A DNA stretch of 64,000 nucleotides from Neglectibacter timonensis (lineage in GTDB: Bacteria > Bacillota > Clostridia > Oscillospirales > Acutalibacteraceae). The translations under genes were made by a program, and so were the position numbers. The stretch spans positions 186,937-250,936 of the forward strand of contig NZ_LT160635.1 of NCBI RefSeq assembly GCF_900048895.1. Reading direction: 5' to 3'. Numbering within the stretch: position 1 is the stretch's first letter; every line of letters begins with the position of its first letter. This document shows positions 48,690 through 57,256 of this stretch, piece by piece. The notes below the pieces were generated by a model, which was given only the letters and a program-made list of their open reading frames with translations, had not been told where the DNA came from and did no database searches.

Positions 48690-49345
48690 GGGAGAGGGGA
48701 CTGAAAAGACCAAAGGCTTCCCCTTGAGGGGAAGCTGTCACCGCAGGTGACTGATGAGGTGGCAAAAAGATGGTCGAACTTCGTTCGAGCATCTTCCGCC
48801 TATATTCTGCCGCCTCGGTGTAAGCGGGGGAGCTTTCCACCTCATCCACCGCAAGCGGTCCCCCTTCCCCTCGAGGGGAAGGCTAAAGGAAAAGGCTTCC
48901 CCTTGAGGGGAAGCTGCCGCCGCAGGCGGCTGATGAGGTGTTTTGACTTGTATTCTGCCGCTGCGGGGTGAGGATGAGGCTTTCCACCTCATCCGTCACG
49001 GCACAGCCGTGACACCTTCCCCTCGAGGGGAAGGCTAAGGCCCTTCTCCAGCCCGGAAGCAAAAGATCTCCTCACTCTGTTCGGAGATCTTCGGGAAGAA
49101 CCCCTCGAACGCGAAGCGGTCTCCGCTGCCGCTACGGGTCTTGGTCCCCTGTGGGGACCGTCCAAGACCGACCGAGACGGCAGTCGAGAACGGCGCTGGA
49201 CACGTGCCACCGGCACGCAGCGCCGCCTTTCCTGCGGAAAGTACCGGGCTTCTTCCGGCTCGAACGAAGTGAGAGCAGCTTTTGCCAGAGGGTTGGAGCT
49301 CAGAGTTCTTTACAAGCTTTCTGCGAAAGAAAGCGGAGAAAAGAT
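48690..49345. repeat. mosaic palindromic repeat cluster 4
   Basis: The longest cluster, inside the sugar operon between the LplA-like gene and the oxidoreductase gene. It contains CCCCTTGAGGGG (48721, 48899), CCCCTCGAGGGG (48868, 49019), CACCGCAGGTGACTGATGAG and GCCGCCGCAGGCGGCTGATG, GATCTCCTCACTCTGTTCGG (about 49066), GGTCCCCTGTGGGGACC (49143), GCACGTGCCACCGGCACGC and TTTCTGCGAAAGAAAGC (about 49318). Short open frames inside are not credible genes. Confidence 0.85.
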
Positions 49346-49369
49346 TTTGGAAAGGTGATGGCTTGATTT

Positions 49370-50497
49370 ATGAATGAGAAGATTCGAATGGGAGTCGTGG
49401 GCGTGGGCGGCCATTCCGCCCTCTCCATCGGGGGGACCCTCCGCAGCGGAGACGCGGTCCTGACCGCCCTGTGCGACAACAATCCGGAGACTCTCCGGTA
49501 TAAGGGGGACCTCTACGGCATTCCGGAAAACCGCCGCTTCCTGGACTACAACGACCTGATCGCCTGCAGCGAGGTGGACGCGGTGTCCAACGTGACGCCC
49601 AATAACGTGCACCTGGAAGTGATGCTGGCCGTGCTCCGGGCAGGGAAGCCCCTGATGACGGAGAAGCCCATGACGCTGGACGCAGCCGAGGCGGAGACCG
49701 CCCTGGCAGCAGCCAGAGAGGCGGGCGTGCCTGTGATGCTGGGCTTTACTTACCGGTTTTATCCTGCCATGCGGTATGCCCGGCATATCGTGAGAAGCGG
49801 GGAGCTGGGGGAAATCCGCCATGTCTACGCCCAGTACAAGCAGGCGGGCGGGACCAACGAAAACGCGCCCCGGGTGTGGCGGTACAATAAGGCGCTCACC
49901 GGCACCGGCGCGTTGGGGGACCTGGGCTCCCATGCCCTGGATATGGCCAGGTTTGTCACCGGGGCGGAATTCACCAGCGTCTCCGCGGAGCTGGGCACTT
50001 TTGTAAAGCGGCGCCCCAGCCTCGGCGATTATAAGGCCGTCTATGAGGACGGGGGCCGCAGGTTTGAGCGGGTCTCCGAAGAAATCCACTGGGAAGAGGT
50101 GGATGTGGACGATTACAGCCATATGCACCTGCAGATGGACAACGGCGCGGCGGCCGCCTTTGAGATCACCCGGTTCGGCTACGGCAGGGGCAACTACCAG
50201 CGCCTGGAAATCCAGGGCAGCAAGGGCGCCCTGGTCTATGAAAACGACGCGGACAGCGACCATCAGGCAAAGCTTTACGCCTGCATCGGCCCCTCCTTCG
50301 GCATGAGCCATGCCTACAGCCGCATCGACATCCCCCAGCAGTTCACCGTGGACGAGACCCAGTGCTTCTTCGACCTGATTCACGGCAGCGCAGACGATAT
50401 GGTTCCCACCATTGAGGACGGGTACCGGAATATGCTGGCGCTGGACGCTTGTGTCAGGTCCCACGAGGAAGGCAGAAGAATTCCGCTGAAGGGGTGA
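49370..50497 (+). CDS. Gfo/Idh/MocA family oxidoreductase
   Basis: 375 residues. The N-terminal Rossmann fold starts IRMGVVGVGGHSALSIGGTL, with NVTPNNVHLEV and TEKPMTLD (the EKP motif of this family). The C-terminal alpha/beta domain includes GALGDLGSHALDMARFVTGA. Family members oxidise or reduce sugars and inositols using NAD(P). The ATG at 49370 follows AAAGGTGATGG, just past palindrome cluster 4. Its stop overlaps the SD/start region of the downstream permease gene, so it is part of the LplABC-type operon and likely processes the imported sugar. Confidence 0.9.
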   Translation: MNEKIRMGVVGVGGHSALSIGGTLRSGDAVLTALCDNNPETLRYKGDLYGIPENRRFLDYNDLIACSEVDAVSNVTPNNVHLEVMLAVLRAGKPLMTEKPMTLDAAEAETALAAAREAGVPVMLGFTYRFYPAMRYARHIVRSGELGEIRHVYAQYKQAGGTNENAPRVWRYNKALTGTGALGDLGSHALDMARFVTGAEFTSVSAELGTFVKRRPSLGDYKAVYEDGGRRFERVSEEIHWEEVDVDDYSHMHLQMDNGAAAAFEITRFGYGRGNYQRLEIQGSKGALVYENDADSDHQAKLYACIGPSFGMSHAYSRIDIPQQFTVDETQCFFDLIHGSADDMVPTIEDGYRNMLALDACVRSHEEGRRIPLKG

Positions 50498-50502
50498 GCG
50501 CA

Positions 50503-51438
50503 TTGACGGCACGGACCAAAAAGCCCGGCGGGTTCCTGAGAAAGGTCAGGCAGAACTGGATCATGCTCCTGATGGTCCTGCCCGCCGTGCTGTATTTCCT
50601 GATTTTCAACTATCTCCCCATGCCCGGCATCATCCTGGCCTTCAAGCGGTTCAACTACGCCCAGGGCATTTTCGCCAGCCCCTGGGCGGGGCTTGAAAAT
50701 TTCCGTTTCTTCTTCGGCTCCGGGGACGCCTGGTTCCTCACCCGCAACACCATCCTCTACAACGTGGCCTTTTTGCTCGTGGGCACAGCCCTGCAGGTGC
50801 TGGTGGCCGTCATGCTGTCGGAGATGCGGCTGAAGCTGTTCAAAAAGGTGACCCAGACCATGATGTTCCTGCCCTACTTCATTTCCATGGTGGTAATCGG
50901 CGCGTTTATGTACAACATCTTCAACTACGAGTTCGGCGCGTTCAACACCATCCTCACCAGCCTGGGCATGGAGAGGGTGAACGTCTACTCCGATCCCGGG
51001 GTGTGGCCCTGGATCCTGATCGTCCTCAACACCTGGAAGGGCCTGGGCTACGGCATTGTGCTGTACCTTGCCGCCATCATGGGGATCGACACGGAAATCT
51101 ATGAGGCCGCGGATATCGACGGGGCTAACACCTTCCAGAAAATCCGGGTCATCACCATTCCCTGCCTGCTGCCCACCATCATCACCCTGACGCTGCTGGC
51201 GGTGGGGGGCATCTGCAAGGGCAATTTCCAGCTGTTCTACAATGTGGTCGGCAACAACGGCATGCTCTTCAAGATGACCGACGTGATCGACACCTACGTC
51301 TACCGCGCCCTGATGCAGGCCTCCGATTTCGGAATGTCCACGGCGGCGGGCGCGTACCAGTCCGTCCTGAACCTGGTCATCATCATGACCGTAAACGGCC
51401 TCACGCGCCTGGTCGATAAGGAATACGCCCTGTTCTAG
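50503..51438 (+). CDS. LplB-like ABC sugar permease
   Basis: About 311 residues with six helices (first about 18-40, WIMLLMVLPAVLYFLIFNYL) and the cytoplasmic EAA loop YEAADIDGANTFQKIRVITI. Start: the TTG at 50503 lies eight bases after AAGGGG and just past the oxidoreductase stop (50497); GTG 50494 is an in-frame alternative overlapping that stop. It pairs with the LplC-like permease encoded next to form the channel for an oligosaccharide or aldouronate-type sugar. Confidence 0.9.
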   Translation: MTARTKKPGGFLRKVRQNWIMLLMVLPAVLYFLIFNYLPMPGIILAFKRFNYAQGIFASPWAGLENFRFFFGSGDAWFLTRNTILYNVAFLLVGTALQVLVAVMLSEMRLKLFKKVTQTMMFLPYFISMVVIGAFMYNIFNYEFGAFNTILTSLGMERVNVYSDPGVWPWILIVLNTWKGLGYGIVLYLAAIMGIDTEIYEAADIDGANTFQKIRVITIPCLLPTIITLTLLAVGGICKGNFQLFYNVVGNNGMLFKMTDVIDTYVYRALMQASDFGMSTAAGAYQSVLNLVIIMTVNGLTRLVDKEYALF

Positions 51439-51531
51439 CGGAAGGGACCGCTGGTCCCGCGCTTCCCCGGGGCGTCCCCTTCCGGCAAAACCGCCGGCTG
51501 CATCCCGGCGCAAGAAAGGAATGATTGAAGC

Positions 51532-52452
51532 ATGCCGTCCAACAAAAAACAGGCGGTACGGCCGATGAAAATACGCACCACCGGGGACCGGGCCGCGTTT
51601 ATGGCCATCTCTTACACAGTGGTCACCCTGCTGGCGATTATCTGCCTGGTCCCGTTTCTGATGATCGTGACAGGCTCCTTCACCGCGGAGGAAGCCATTT
51701 ACCGGGACGGCTTCCGCCTGATCCCAAAGGAATGGTCGCTGGAATCCTACAGGCTGCTCCTGGAGGGGGGCGTGTCCCTGGCCAGGGCCTACCAGGTCAC
51801 CGCGGTGCTGACCGTAGTGGGCACCGCCCTTTCCCTGCTGATCTCCTCCATGACCGCCTATGTGCTGTACCGCAGGGATTTCCCCTGGCGCAACAAGCTC
51901 TCCTTTTTCTTTTACTTCACCACCTTGTTCAGCGGCGGCTTGGTGCCCTGGTATATCCTGATCGCGAAATACCTGAACCTGCGCAACAATCCCCTCTCCA
52001 TGCTGATTCCGGGGCTTGTGAGCGTGTTTAACATCCTGATTATGCGCAACTTCCTCAAATCCATCCCGGATTCCCTGGTAGAGTCCGCCAAGATCGACGG
52101 CGCAAACGATTTCATCATCTACCTGCGGATCATCCTTCCGCTGTCGGGCCCGTCCCTGGCAACTGTGGGGCTGTTCATCGCCCTGAACTATTGGAACGAA
52201 TGGTACAACGCCATGCTCTTTATGACAAAGGCGGATTATTTCCCCCTGCAGTACTACCTGTACCGCACCCTCAATTCCATGAACTTTGCCGCCCAGGCCG
52301 CGGCGGAGGCCGGCGTGGAGGTACCCATCATGCCCACCCAGTCCTTCAAGCTGGTGATGACGGTGGCCGCCACAGGACCCATCATCTTCCTCTACCCCTT
52401 TGTGCAGCGCTATTTCATCAAGGGGATCACCGTGGGCGCGGTAAAGGGCTGA
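51532..52452 (+). CDS. LplC-like ABC sugar permease
   Basis: 306 residues with six helices and the EAA loop ESAKIDGANDFIIYLRIILP. The N-terminal TM segment AISYTVVTLLAIICLVPFLM and the C-terminus ending FIKGITVGAVKG are characteristic of LplC/YtcP proteins. The ATG at 51532 has AAAGGA about 13 bases upstream. It is last gene of the uptake operon. It forms the membrane channel with the LplB-like protein; the sugar is not identifiable from sequence. Confidence 0.92.
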   Translation: MPSNKKQAVRPMKIRTTGDRAAFMAISYTVVTLLAIICLVPFLMIVTGSFTAEEAIYRDGFRLIPKEWSLESYRLLLEGGVSLARAYQVTAVLTVVGTALSLLISSMTAYVLYRRDFPWRNKLSFFFYFTTLFSGGLVPWYILIAKYLNLRNNPLSMLIPGLVSVFNILIMRNFLKSIPDSLVESAKIDGANDFIIYLRIILPLSGPSLATVGLFIALNYWNEWYNAMLFMTKADYFPLQYYLYRTLNSMNFAAQAAAEAGVEVPIMPTQSFKLVMTVAATGPIIFLYPFVQRYFIKGITVGAVKG

Positions 52453-52510
52453 ACGCCTGTGTTCTCCTCACAGGCCTATGTTCCCGGCGCGCCCCTCCTA
52501 TTCACAAAAT

Positions 52511-52539
52511 TTGATTATCCGGCTGTTTTGTGATATACT
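52511..52539 (+). promoter_or_regulatory. sigma-A promoter of the second CarD gene
   Basis: TTGATT (52511-52516), 17-bp spacer, TATACT (52534-52539). It leaves a leader of about 170 bases before the ATG at 52719, in which I see no clear regulatory fold. Confidence 0.6.
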
Positions 52540-52718
52540 AAATAAATACACATGTGATTGGCCGAAAGACGGCAGGTGCGGGACCATAGCTGCAGAAGTC
52601 TGCAGCGCGTGGGAAAAGCCGGGGAATTGCAAGGAACCCAGGGCGCGACTTGCCACCGCAGGTGCCCGCCACAGGTGTGTATCCGCAAAAAACAGCGATC
52701 CGGAGAATAGGAGAATTT

Positions 52719-53150
52719 ATGTTTCAGCTTGGAGAGCACGTCATGCACCCCCAGCAGGGGGTCTGCAAAATCACCGACCGTATCACCATGGACGCCAGGG
52801 AGTATTATGTGCTTTCACCGCTGTCAGACCACAAGCTGAAGCTCTACATCCCCATTCTGTCCTCGAAAAAGATCGGCGTGCGGGTTTTGGCCAGCGAGGC
52901 CGAACTGCGCAGCCTGTACCAGGAGGCCGAGCAGGCGGACACCCCTTGGATTGCCGACCGGAACGCCAGGTTCCGCCTATACGACGAATCCGTACAGAAC
53001 GGGGACCTGCTGGAAATCCTGAAGCTTTCCAAAATGCTCCATGCCCGCAGGAAGGAAAAGCTCCTCACCGGGCGGGACAAGAGCTTCCTGGACTGCGTGT
53101 CCCGCTGCACCCTTTCGGAATTCAACTTCGTCTGCAGCGGCATCTCCTGA
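52719..53150 (+). CDS. CarD/CdnL family regulator, 143 aa
   Basis: The N-terminal CarD_CdnL_TRCF domain (FQLGEHVMHPQQGVCKITDR, YYVLSPLSDHKLKLYIPILS) binds RNA polymerase. A shorter C-terminal helical part (about 65-143) ends in SEFNFVCSGIS. The ATG at 52719 follows ATAGGAGAA. It is about 35 residues shorter than the CarD at 39976, with a different C-terminal half, so the two may act at different promoters. It is followed directly by palindrome cluster 5. Confidence 0.85.
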   Translation: MFQLGEHVMHPQQGVCKITDRITMDAREYYVLSPLSDHKLKLYIPILSSKKIGVRVLASEAELRSLYQEAEQADTPWIADRNARFRLYDESVQNGDLLEILKLSKMLHARRKEKLLTGRDKSFLDCVSRCTLSEFNFVCSGIS

Positions 53151-53154
53151 CCCT

Positions 53155-53795
53155 CCCGCTTTCTTTCGCAGAAAGCTGGGCAAAGAACCTTGTGCTCCAG
53201 CCCGGAAGCAACAGATGCTCTCACTTCGTTCGAGCCGGAAGAAGCCCGGTACTTTCCGCAGGAAAGGCGAACGCTTCGCGTTCGAGGGGTTCTTCCCGAA
53301 GATCTCCGAACAGAGTGAGGAGATCTTTTGCTTCCGGGCTGGAGAAGGACCTTTGCCTTCCCCTTGAGGGGAGAGGTGAAACAGATTCCTGCGGAATCTG
53401 CTGGATGAGGTGGAAAGCTTCTCGCTCGCACCCCAGCGGCAGAATACAAGTCAAAACACCTCATCAGCCGCCTTGGCGAAGATCTCTGAACAAAGTGAAG
53501 AGATCTTTTTGGCAGCTTCCCCTCAAGGGGAAGCCTTTGGTCTCCGCTGCCGCTCCGGGTCTTGGTCCCCTGTGGGGACCGTCCAAGACCGGTCTTCGCT
53601 GTCGCTACGGTCGGTGATGGACGCATGCCACAGGCATGCATCACCCGAGATGGCAGTCGAGAACGGCGCTGGACGCGTGCCACCGGCACGCAGCGCCTTG
53701 TGCCTACCCCTTGAGGGAAGAGGGGGAACAGATTCCTGCGGGAATCTGCTGGATGAGGTGGAAAGCTCCCCGCTTACACCGCGGCGGCGAATTTT
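53155..53795. repeat. mosaic palindromic repeat cluster 5
   Basis: Same modules as the other clusters: TTTCTTTCGCAGAAAGC (53160), CGAACGCTTCGCGTTCG (about 53268), GATCTCCGAACAGAGTGAGG (about 53301), CCCCTTGAGGGG (53361), GATCTCTGAACAAAGTGAAG (about 53480), TTCCCCTCAAGGGGAA (53517), GGTCCCCTGTGGGGACC (53564), ACGCATGCCACAGGCATGCA (about 53621). 53800-53990 is unique AT-rich sequence with no gene seen. Confidence 0.85.
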
Positions 53796-53991
53796 TAAGA
53801 AAAACCGGTATCGTCCTTCATGGATATACCGTTTTTTCTTTTTTCTGCATGCTTTTGTTTTTTTATGGCCAGGCCTATTCTGCCATTCAAAAGCGTTCCG
53901 TTTGTCAGGATTGACTTCGGGCAAAAAAGCGGATATCCTATAGTAGTTCGATAGATCGGGATTTGTGCTGCATCTGTTTTTGGAGGTCTCT

Positions 53992-54360
53992 ATGAAAATT
54001 GAAATAGTAAAAGATAAGGATTGTGTCATCGCGGTCGTTTCCGATGATAAAAAGGTTATTGTTGATACGCAGTCTGCTTTGGATTTGGCAATGACAGTCA
54101 AATATGAAACAGGCGCGGCCAATATAGTGATAGATAAGAAGCTGGTCTGTGATGAGTTCTTTGTTCTCAGTACGGGTATCGCGGGTGAGATTTTGCAGAA
54201 ATATATCAATTACCACGTAAGAGCGGCCTTCTATGGGGATTATTCTCACTATACCAGCAAACCCTTAAAGGACTTCATTTATGAGTCCAACAAGGGAAAA
54301 CACTTCTTCTTTTTAGAAAGCAGGGAAGAAGCGGTAAATAAGTTGATTCAAATACAATAA
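53992..54360 (+). CDS. DUF4180 family protein
   Basis: 122 residues, starting MKIEIVKDKDCVIAVVSDDK and containing CDEFFVLSTGIAGEILQKYI and the near-C-terminal DFIYESNKGKHFFFLESREE block typical of DUF4180 proteins, whose function is unknown. The ATG at 53992 follows GGAGGTCTCT, while an upstream start lacks an SD. AT-rich relative to most of the window. It is followed by a terminator at 54390. Confidence 0.8.
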   Translation: MKIEIVKDKDCVIAVVSDDKKVIVDTQSALDLAMTVKYETGAANIVIDKKLVCDEFFVLSTGIAGEILQKYINYHVRAAFYGDYSHYTSKPLKDFIYESNKGKHFFFLESREEAVNKLIQIQ

Positions 54361-54389
54361 AACCACAGTACAAATACCGGTTATCATAA

Positions 54390-54427
54390 AAGGGCATGCT
54401 GCAAAAGGATTTTGGCAGCATGCCCTT
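54390..54427. terminator. hairpin after the DUF4180 gene
   Basis: AAGGGCATGCTGC (54390-54402) pairs exactly with GCAGCATGCCCTT (54415-54427), 12-base loop. Confidence 0.65.
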
Positions 54428-54460
54428 CCTATATGTTCCGCTAAGCCCTGAAAATAAAGC

Positions 54461-54579
54461 TTGACAAACTTTCCTTCCCGTCTTATAATAGAGAGCGTAT
54501 TCAGAATGTACCAATTGACCTCACATTTTTTGTAAGTCATTGCTTCGTTTGATGATTTACAAAAAGTGTGAGTTTTTTT
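54461..54579 (+). promoter_or_regulatory. perfect sigma-A promoter followed by an intrinsic terminator (cold-shock leader or small RNA)
   Basis: TTGACA (54461-54466), 17-bp spacer, TATAAT (54484-54489) is an exact consensus promoter. About 25 bases after the expected start (near 54496) a 21-bp stem (54520-54540 with 54552-54572, two wobble pairs, 11-base loop) is followed by TTTTTTT (54573-54579). The transcript would be about 84 bases if terminated. Read-through would reach the AGGAGG and ATG of the cold-shock gene at 54620. It is therefore either an attenuated or temperature-responsive leader, or a discrete small RNA. Confidence 0.7.
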
Positions 54580-54619
54580 GTTTCACGGATACGGAATTTA
54601 TTTTTAGGAGGTACCAGTT

Positions 54620-54832
54620 ATGAATAACGGTACAGTAAAATGGTTTAATGAGAGCAAGGGCTTCGGCTTTATTTCCAACGACGACGGCAGCGGCGACGTG
54701 TTCGTACACTTTTCCGCCATTGTTTCCAACGGCTTCAAGACCCTGCTGGAAGGCCAGAAGGTGATTTTTGACACCGAGACCGACCCCAAGAATTCCTCCA
54801 AGCTGCGCGCTGTCAACGTGTGCATTACCTGA
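54620..54832 (+). CDS. cold shock protein (CspA family)
   Basis: 70 residues, the typical size. The OB-fold RNA chaperone has [17 protein letters not shown] (RNP1) and DVFVHFSAI (RNP2), then [17 protein letters not shown]. Csp proteins melt RNA secondary structure and act as antiterminators during cold shock or growth transitions. AGGAGG lies 8 bases before the ATG. The gene is preceded by a consensus promoter and a strong terminator hairpin, so the Csp might control its own read-through; this is inference. Confidence 0.95.
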   Translation: MNNGTVKWFNESKGFGFISNDDGSGDVFVHFSAIVSNGFKTLLEGQKVIFDTETDPKNSSKLRAVNVCIT

Positions 54833-54885
54833 CAGGGAGTCCCTGAACGCCTGTTTTAACAGGCTGTAAATCCGTAAAATAAAAT

Positions 54886-54930
54886 CTCCTGAACCGCAGA
54901 TACTAAGAAAAACGGTTCAGGAGGTTTTTT
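54886..54930 (+). terminator. terminator-like hairpin that contains the SD of the next gene
   Basis: CTCCTGAACCG (54886-54896) pairs exactly with CGGTTCAGGAG (54913-54923), followed by G and TTTTTT (54925-54930) directly abutting the ATG at 54931. The AGGAGG ribosome-binding site (54919-54924) is mostly inside the stem, so the fold could end the csp transcript and hide the SD of the oxidoreductase gene. Confidence 0.7.
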
Positions 54931-56235
54931 ATGGAATATTTATGGACAAAGGGCGTGGAGCCGCCCCGTTTCCCTGCCCTGGAGGGGGACCTGCGCACCG
55001 GGGTGCTGGTGATCGGCGGCGGAATGGCGGGCGTGCTGTGCCTGCGGCAGCTGCGGGACAGAGGGGTGGACTGCGTGCTGGCGGAGGGGAACCGCATCGG
55101 CATGGGCATCACCAAGGGAACCACCGCCGTGCTTTCCGCCCAGCACGACGTCCTCTATTCCGACCTGATCCGCCGCAGAGGCGCGGACCAGGCAAAACGC
55201 TATCTGGAGGCAAATCTCCGGGCTGTGGAGGGGTTCCGAGAACTCTCCCGCACCATCCCCTGCGATTTTCAGGACATGCCCTCGGTCATGTATTCCCTGA
55301 CAGAGCGGGACGTTCTGGAACAGGAGGCGCGGGCCGTGCGTTCCCTGGGCTTTCCGGCGGAATTCCTCACTTCCGGCGCCCCCCTTCCCTTCCGGGTGGC
55401 GGGAGCGGTGAAATACCCGGGCATGGCCCAGTTCCACCCGCTGAAATTCCTCTGGGGGGCGGCAAAAGGGCTGAACATCCGCGAGCACACCTTTGTGCGG
55501 CGGCTGGAGGGGACCACCGCTTATACGGACAGGGGAAAGATCACGGCGAAAAAGGTGATCGTCGCCACCCACTTCCCCTTTGTCAACCGGAGGGGCCTGT
55601 ATTTTATGAAGCTGTACCAGAAGCGCTCCTTTGTGCTGGCTCTGGAAAACGCCCCCAAACTGCCCTGCACCGCAGTGGGCTACGGCAAAGACGGCATGTA
55701 TTTCCGGCCGTACGGGGACCTGCTGCTGGCAGGGGGCGGGGACCGGCGCACCGGGAAAAACGGCGGCTTTGAGGCGGTGCGGGAATTTGTCCGGCGCTGC
55801 TTTCCCGAGGCCAGGGAAAAGTACGCCTGGGCCAACCAGGACTGCATCAGCCTGGACCAAATCCCCTACATCGGCCCGTACAGCCCCGCCATGCCGGACG
55901 TATTTACGGCCACCGGCTTCAACGAGTGGGGCATGACCACCTCTTTTGCGGCTGCCTCCCTGCTTGCAGACCTGGCCCTGGGCAGGCCCAACGCGGACGC
56001 CTCCCTGTACGCCCCCGACCGGAGCATGCTGCATCCCCAGCTGTTCTGCAACGCCGGGTCCACCCTGAAGGATTTCCTGATCCCCACGGTCAAGCGCTGC
56101 CCCCACCTGGGCTGCGCCCTGAAATGGAACCGGGCCGAGCACAGCTGGGACTGCCCCTGCCACGGCTCCCGGTTTGACGAAAGCGGCGAGTTGATCGACA
56201 ATCCCGCTATGGAGGGCCTCCATGTGGAATCCTGA
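54931..56235 (+). CDS. FAD-dependent oxidoreductase with C-terminal Rieske [2Fe-2S] domain
   Basis: 434 residues. The N-terminal FAD-binding DAO fold (LVIGGGMAGVLCLRQLRDRG at about 27-46, then GITKGTTAVLSAQHD) is followed near the C-terminus by a Rieske cluster motif: CPHLGC (C-x-H) and CPCHGSRF (C-x-x-H), with GELIDNPAMEGL ending the protein. Such fusions oxidise amines or other small substrates and pass electrons through the cluster. The ATG at 54931 is six bases after AGGAGG. The stop overlaps the tocopherol-cyclase-like gene by 14 bases, so the two are co-translated. Confidence 0.88.
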   Translation: MEYLWTKGVEPPRFPALEGDLRTGVLVIGGGMAGVLCLRQLRDRGVDCVLAEGNRIGMGITKGTTAVLSAQHDVLYSDLIRRRGADQAKRYLEANLRAVEGFRELSRTIPCDFQDMPSVMYSLTERDVLEQEARAVRSLGFPAEFLTSGAPLPFRVAGAVKYPGMAQFHPLKFLWGAAKGLNIREHTFVRRLEGTTAYTDRGKITAKKVIVATHFPFVNRRGLYFMKLYQKRSFVLALENAPKLPCTAVGYGKDGMYFRPYGDLLLAGGGDRRTGKNGGFEAVREFVRRCFPEAREKYAWANQDCISLDQIPYIGPYSPAMPDVFTATGFNEWGMTTSFAAASLLADLALGRPNADASLYAPDRSMLHPQLFCNAGSTLKDFLIPTVKRCPHLGCALKWNRAEHSWDCPCHGSRFDESGELIDNPAMEGLHVES

Positions 56236-57052
56236 ATTCGAAGGCTGGTACTTCAAGCATCAAAAGGGCCGGGACACGGTGGCCTTCATTCCCGGGCAGG
56301 CAAAAAGCGGCGCTTTCGTCCAGGTGATCTGGCCGGAAGGGGCCCGCTGTTTTCCCATGCCCGCGCTGCACGTCGACCGGAAGGGGGAGAGGGTTTATGC
56401 CCCCGGCTGCCGCTTCGGCCGGAACGGAATCTCCGTGGACCTGCCGGGAATCCGCGGGGAAATTTCCTACGGCCCCCTCACTCCGCTGCGTTCCGACATC
56501 ATGGGCCCCTTCCGTTTCTTTCCCATGGAGTGCCGCCACGGCGTGCTGAGCATGGGGCACCGGCTGCGCGGCTCCCTGGAGCTGCCGGGCCGCGCCGTGG
56601 ATTTTGACGGGGGCCTGGGCTACCTGGAAAAAGACAGCGGCAGGTCCTTTCCCAAAAGCTACCTCTGGCTGCAGTGCAGCGACTTTTCCCAGCCCTGCAG
56701 CATCTTCCTCTCCCTGGCCCGCATTCCCTTCTGCGGCCTCGTCTTTCCAGGCTGCATCTGCGCCGTCCATTTCGGCGGCAGGGAGTACCGCTTCGCCACC
56801 TACGAAGGGGTAAAGCTTCTGGAAACCGGCCCCGGCCGCATTGTCTTGGGTCAGGGAACCCGGCTTCTGGAAATTTTCCTCCTGCGCAGGGAACAGGGCC
56901 ATGCCCTGAAATCCCCCGCCAAAGGCCTGATGACAGGCATGATCCGGGAATGCAACCGGGCCAAGGTGCGGTTCCGCTTCCTGGAAGGCAGCCGCCTGCT
57001 CTTCGACCTGACCAGCGAAAACGCCAGCCTGGAAGCAGTCCCGTCTCTCTGA
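56222..57052 (+). CDS. tocopherol cyclase-like protein
   Basis: 276 residues resembling the tocopherol cyclase family: an N-terminal WYFKHQKG segment, tryptophan- and phenylalanine-rich beta strands, and PKSYLWLQCSDFSQPCSIFL in the middle. In plants the enzyme closes the chromanol ring; anaerobic bacterial homologues have no established substrate. It starts at ATG 56222 inside the end of the FAD/Rieske gene. The pairing suggests that the oxidoreductase and this lipid- or quinone-binding-like protein work on one hydrophobic substrate; this is inference. Confidence 0.7.
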   Translation: MWNPEFEGWYFKHQKGRDTVAFIPGQAKSGAFVQVIWPEGARCFPMPALHVDRKGERVYAPGCRFGRNGISVDLPGIRGEISYGPLTPLRSDIMGPFRFFPMECRHGVLSMGHRLRGSLELPGRAVDFDGGLGYLEKDSGRSFPKSYLWLQCSDFSQPCSIFLSLARIPFCGLVFPGCICAVHFGGREYRFATYEGVKLLETGPGRIVLGQGTRLLEIFLLRREQGHALKSPAKGLMTGMIRECNRAKVRFRFLEGSRLLFDLTSENASLEAVPSL

Positions 57053-57135
57053 CTTTTTATGTCGCGGCCCCTGGCTGCTCCCGGCTTGTCCGACGCGGCT
57101 TTTCTCCGGGCTGGGAAGCGATGCGGAAATATTTC

Positions 57136-57165
57136 TTGACTTTTGGAGGGAATCCTAATTACAAT
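57136..57165 (+). promoter_or_regulatory. putative promoter of the SLH protein gene
   Basis: TTGACT (57136-57141), 18-bp spacer, TACAAT (57160-57165), about 90 bases before the ATG. 57053-57130 holds no gene. Confidence 0.45.
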
Positions 57166-57256
57166 AAAAACAGGAAAGCAAACAGCAATTCTTTTTTATC
57201 ACATGATGCGAATTATGTGAGCTATATCATTTAAGAACAGGGGTGGGAAAAAGGCC

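Noticed and set aside
48690..49345. Palindrome clusters as CRISPR arrays
   Set aside because: Modules differ in sequence and spacing, and there is no regular repeat-spacer period or cas gene.
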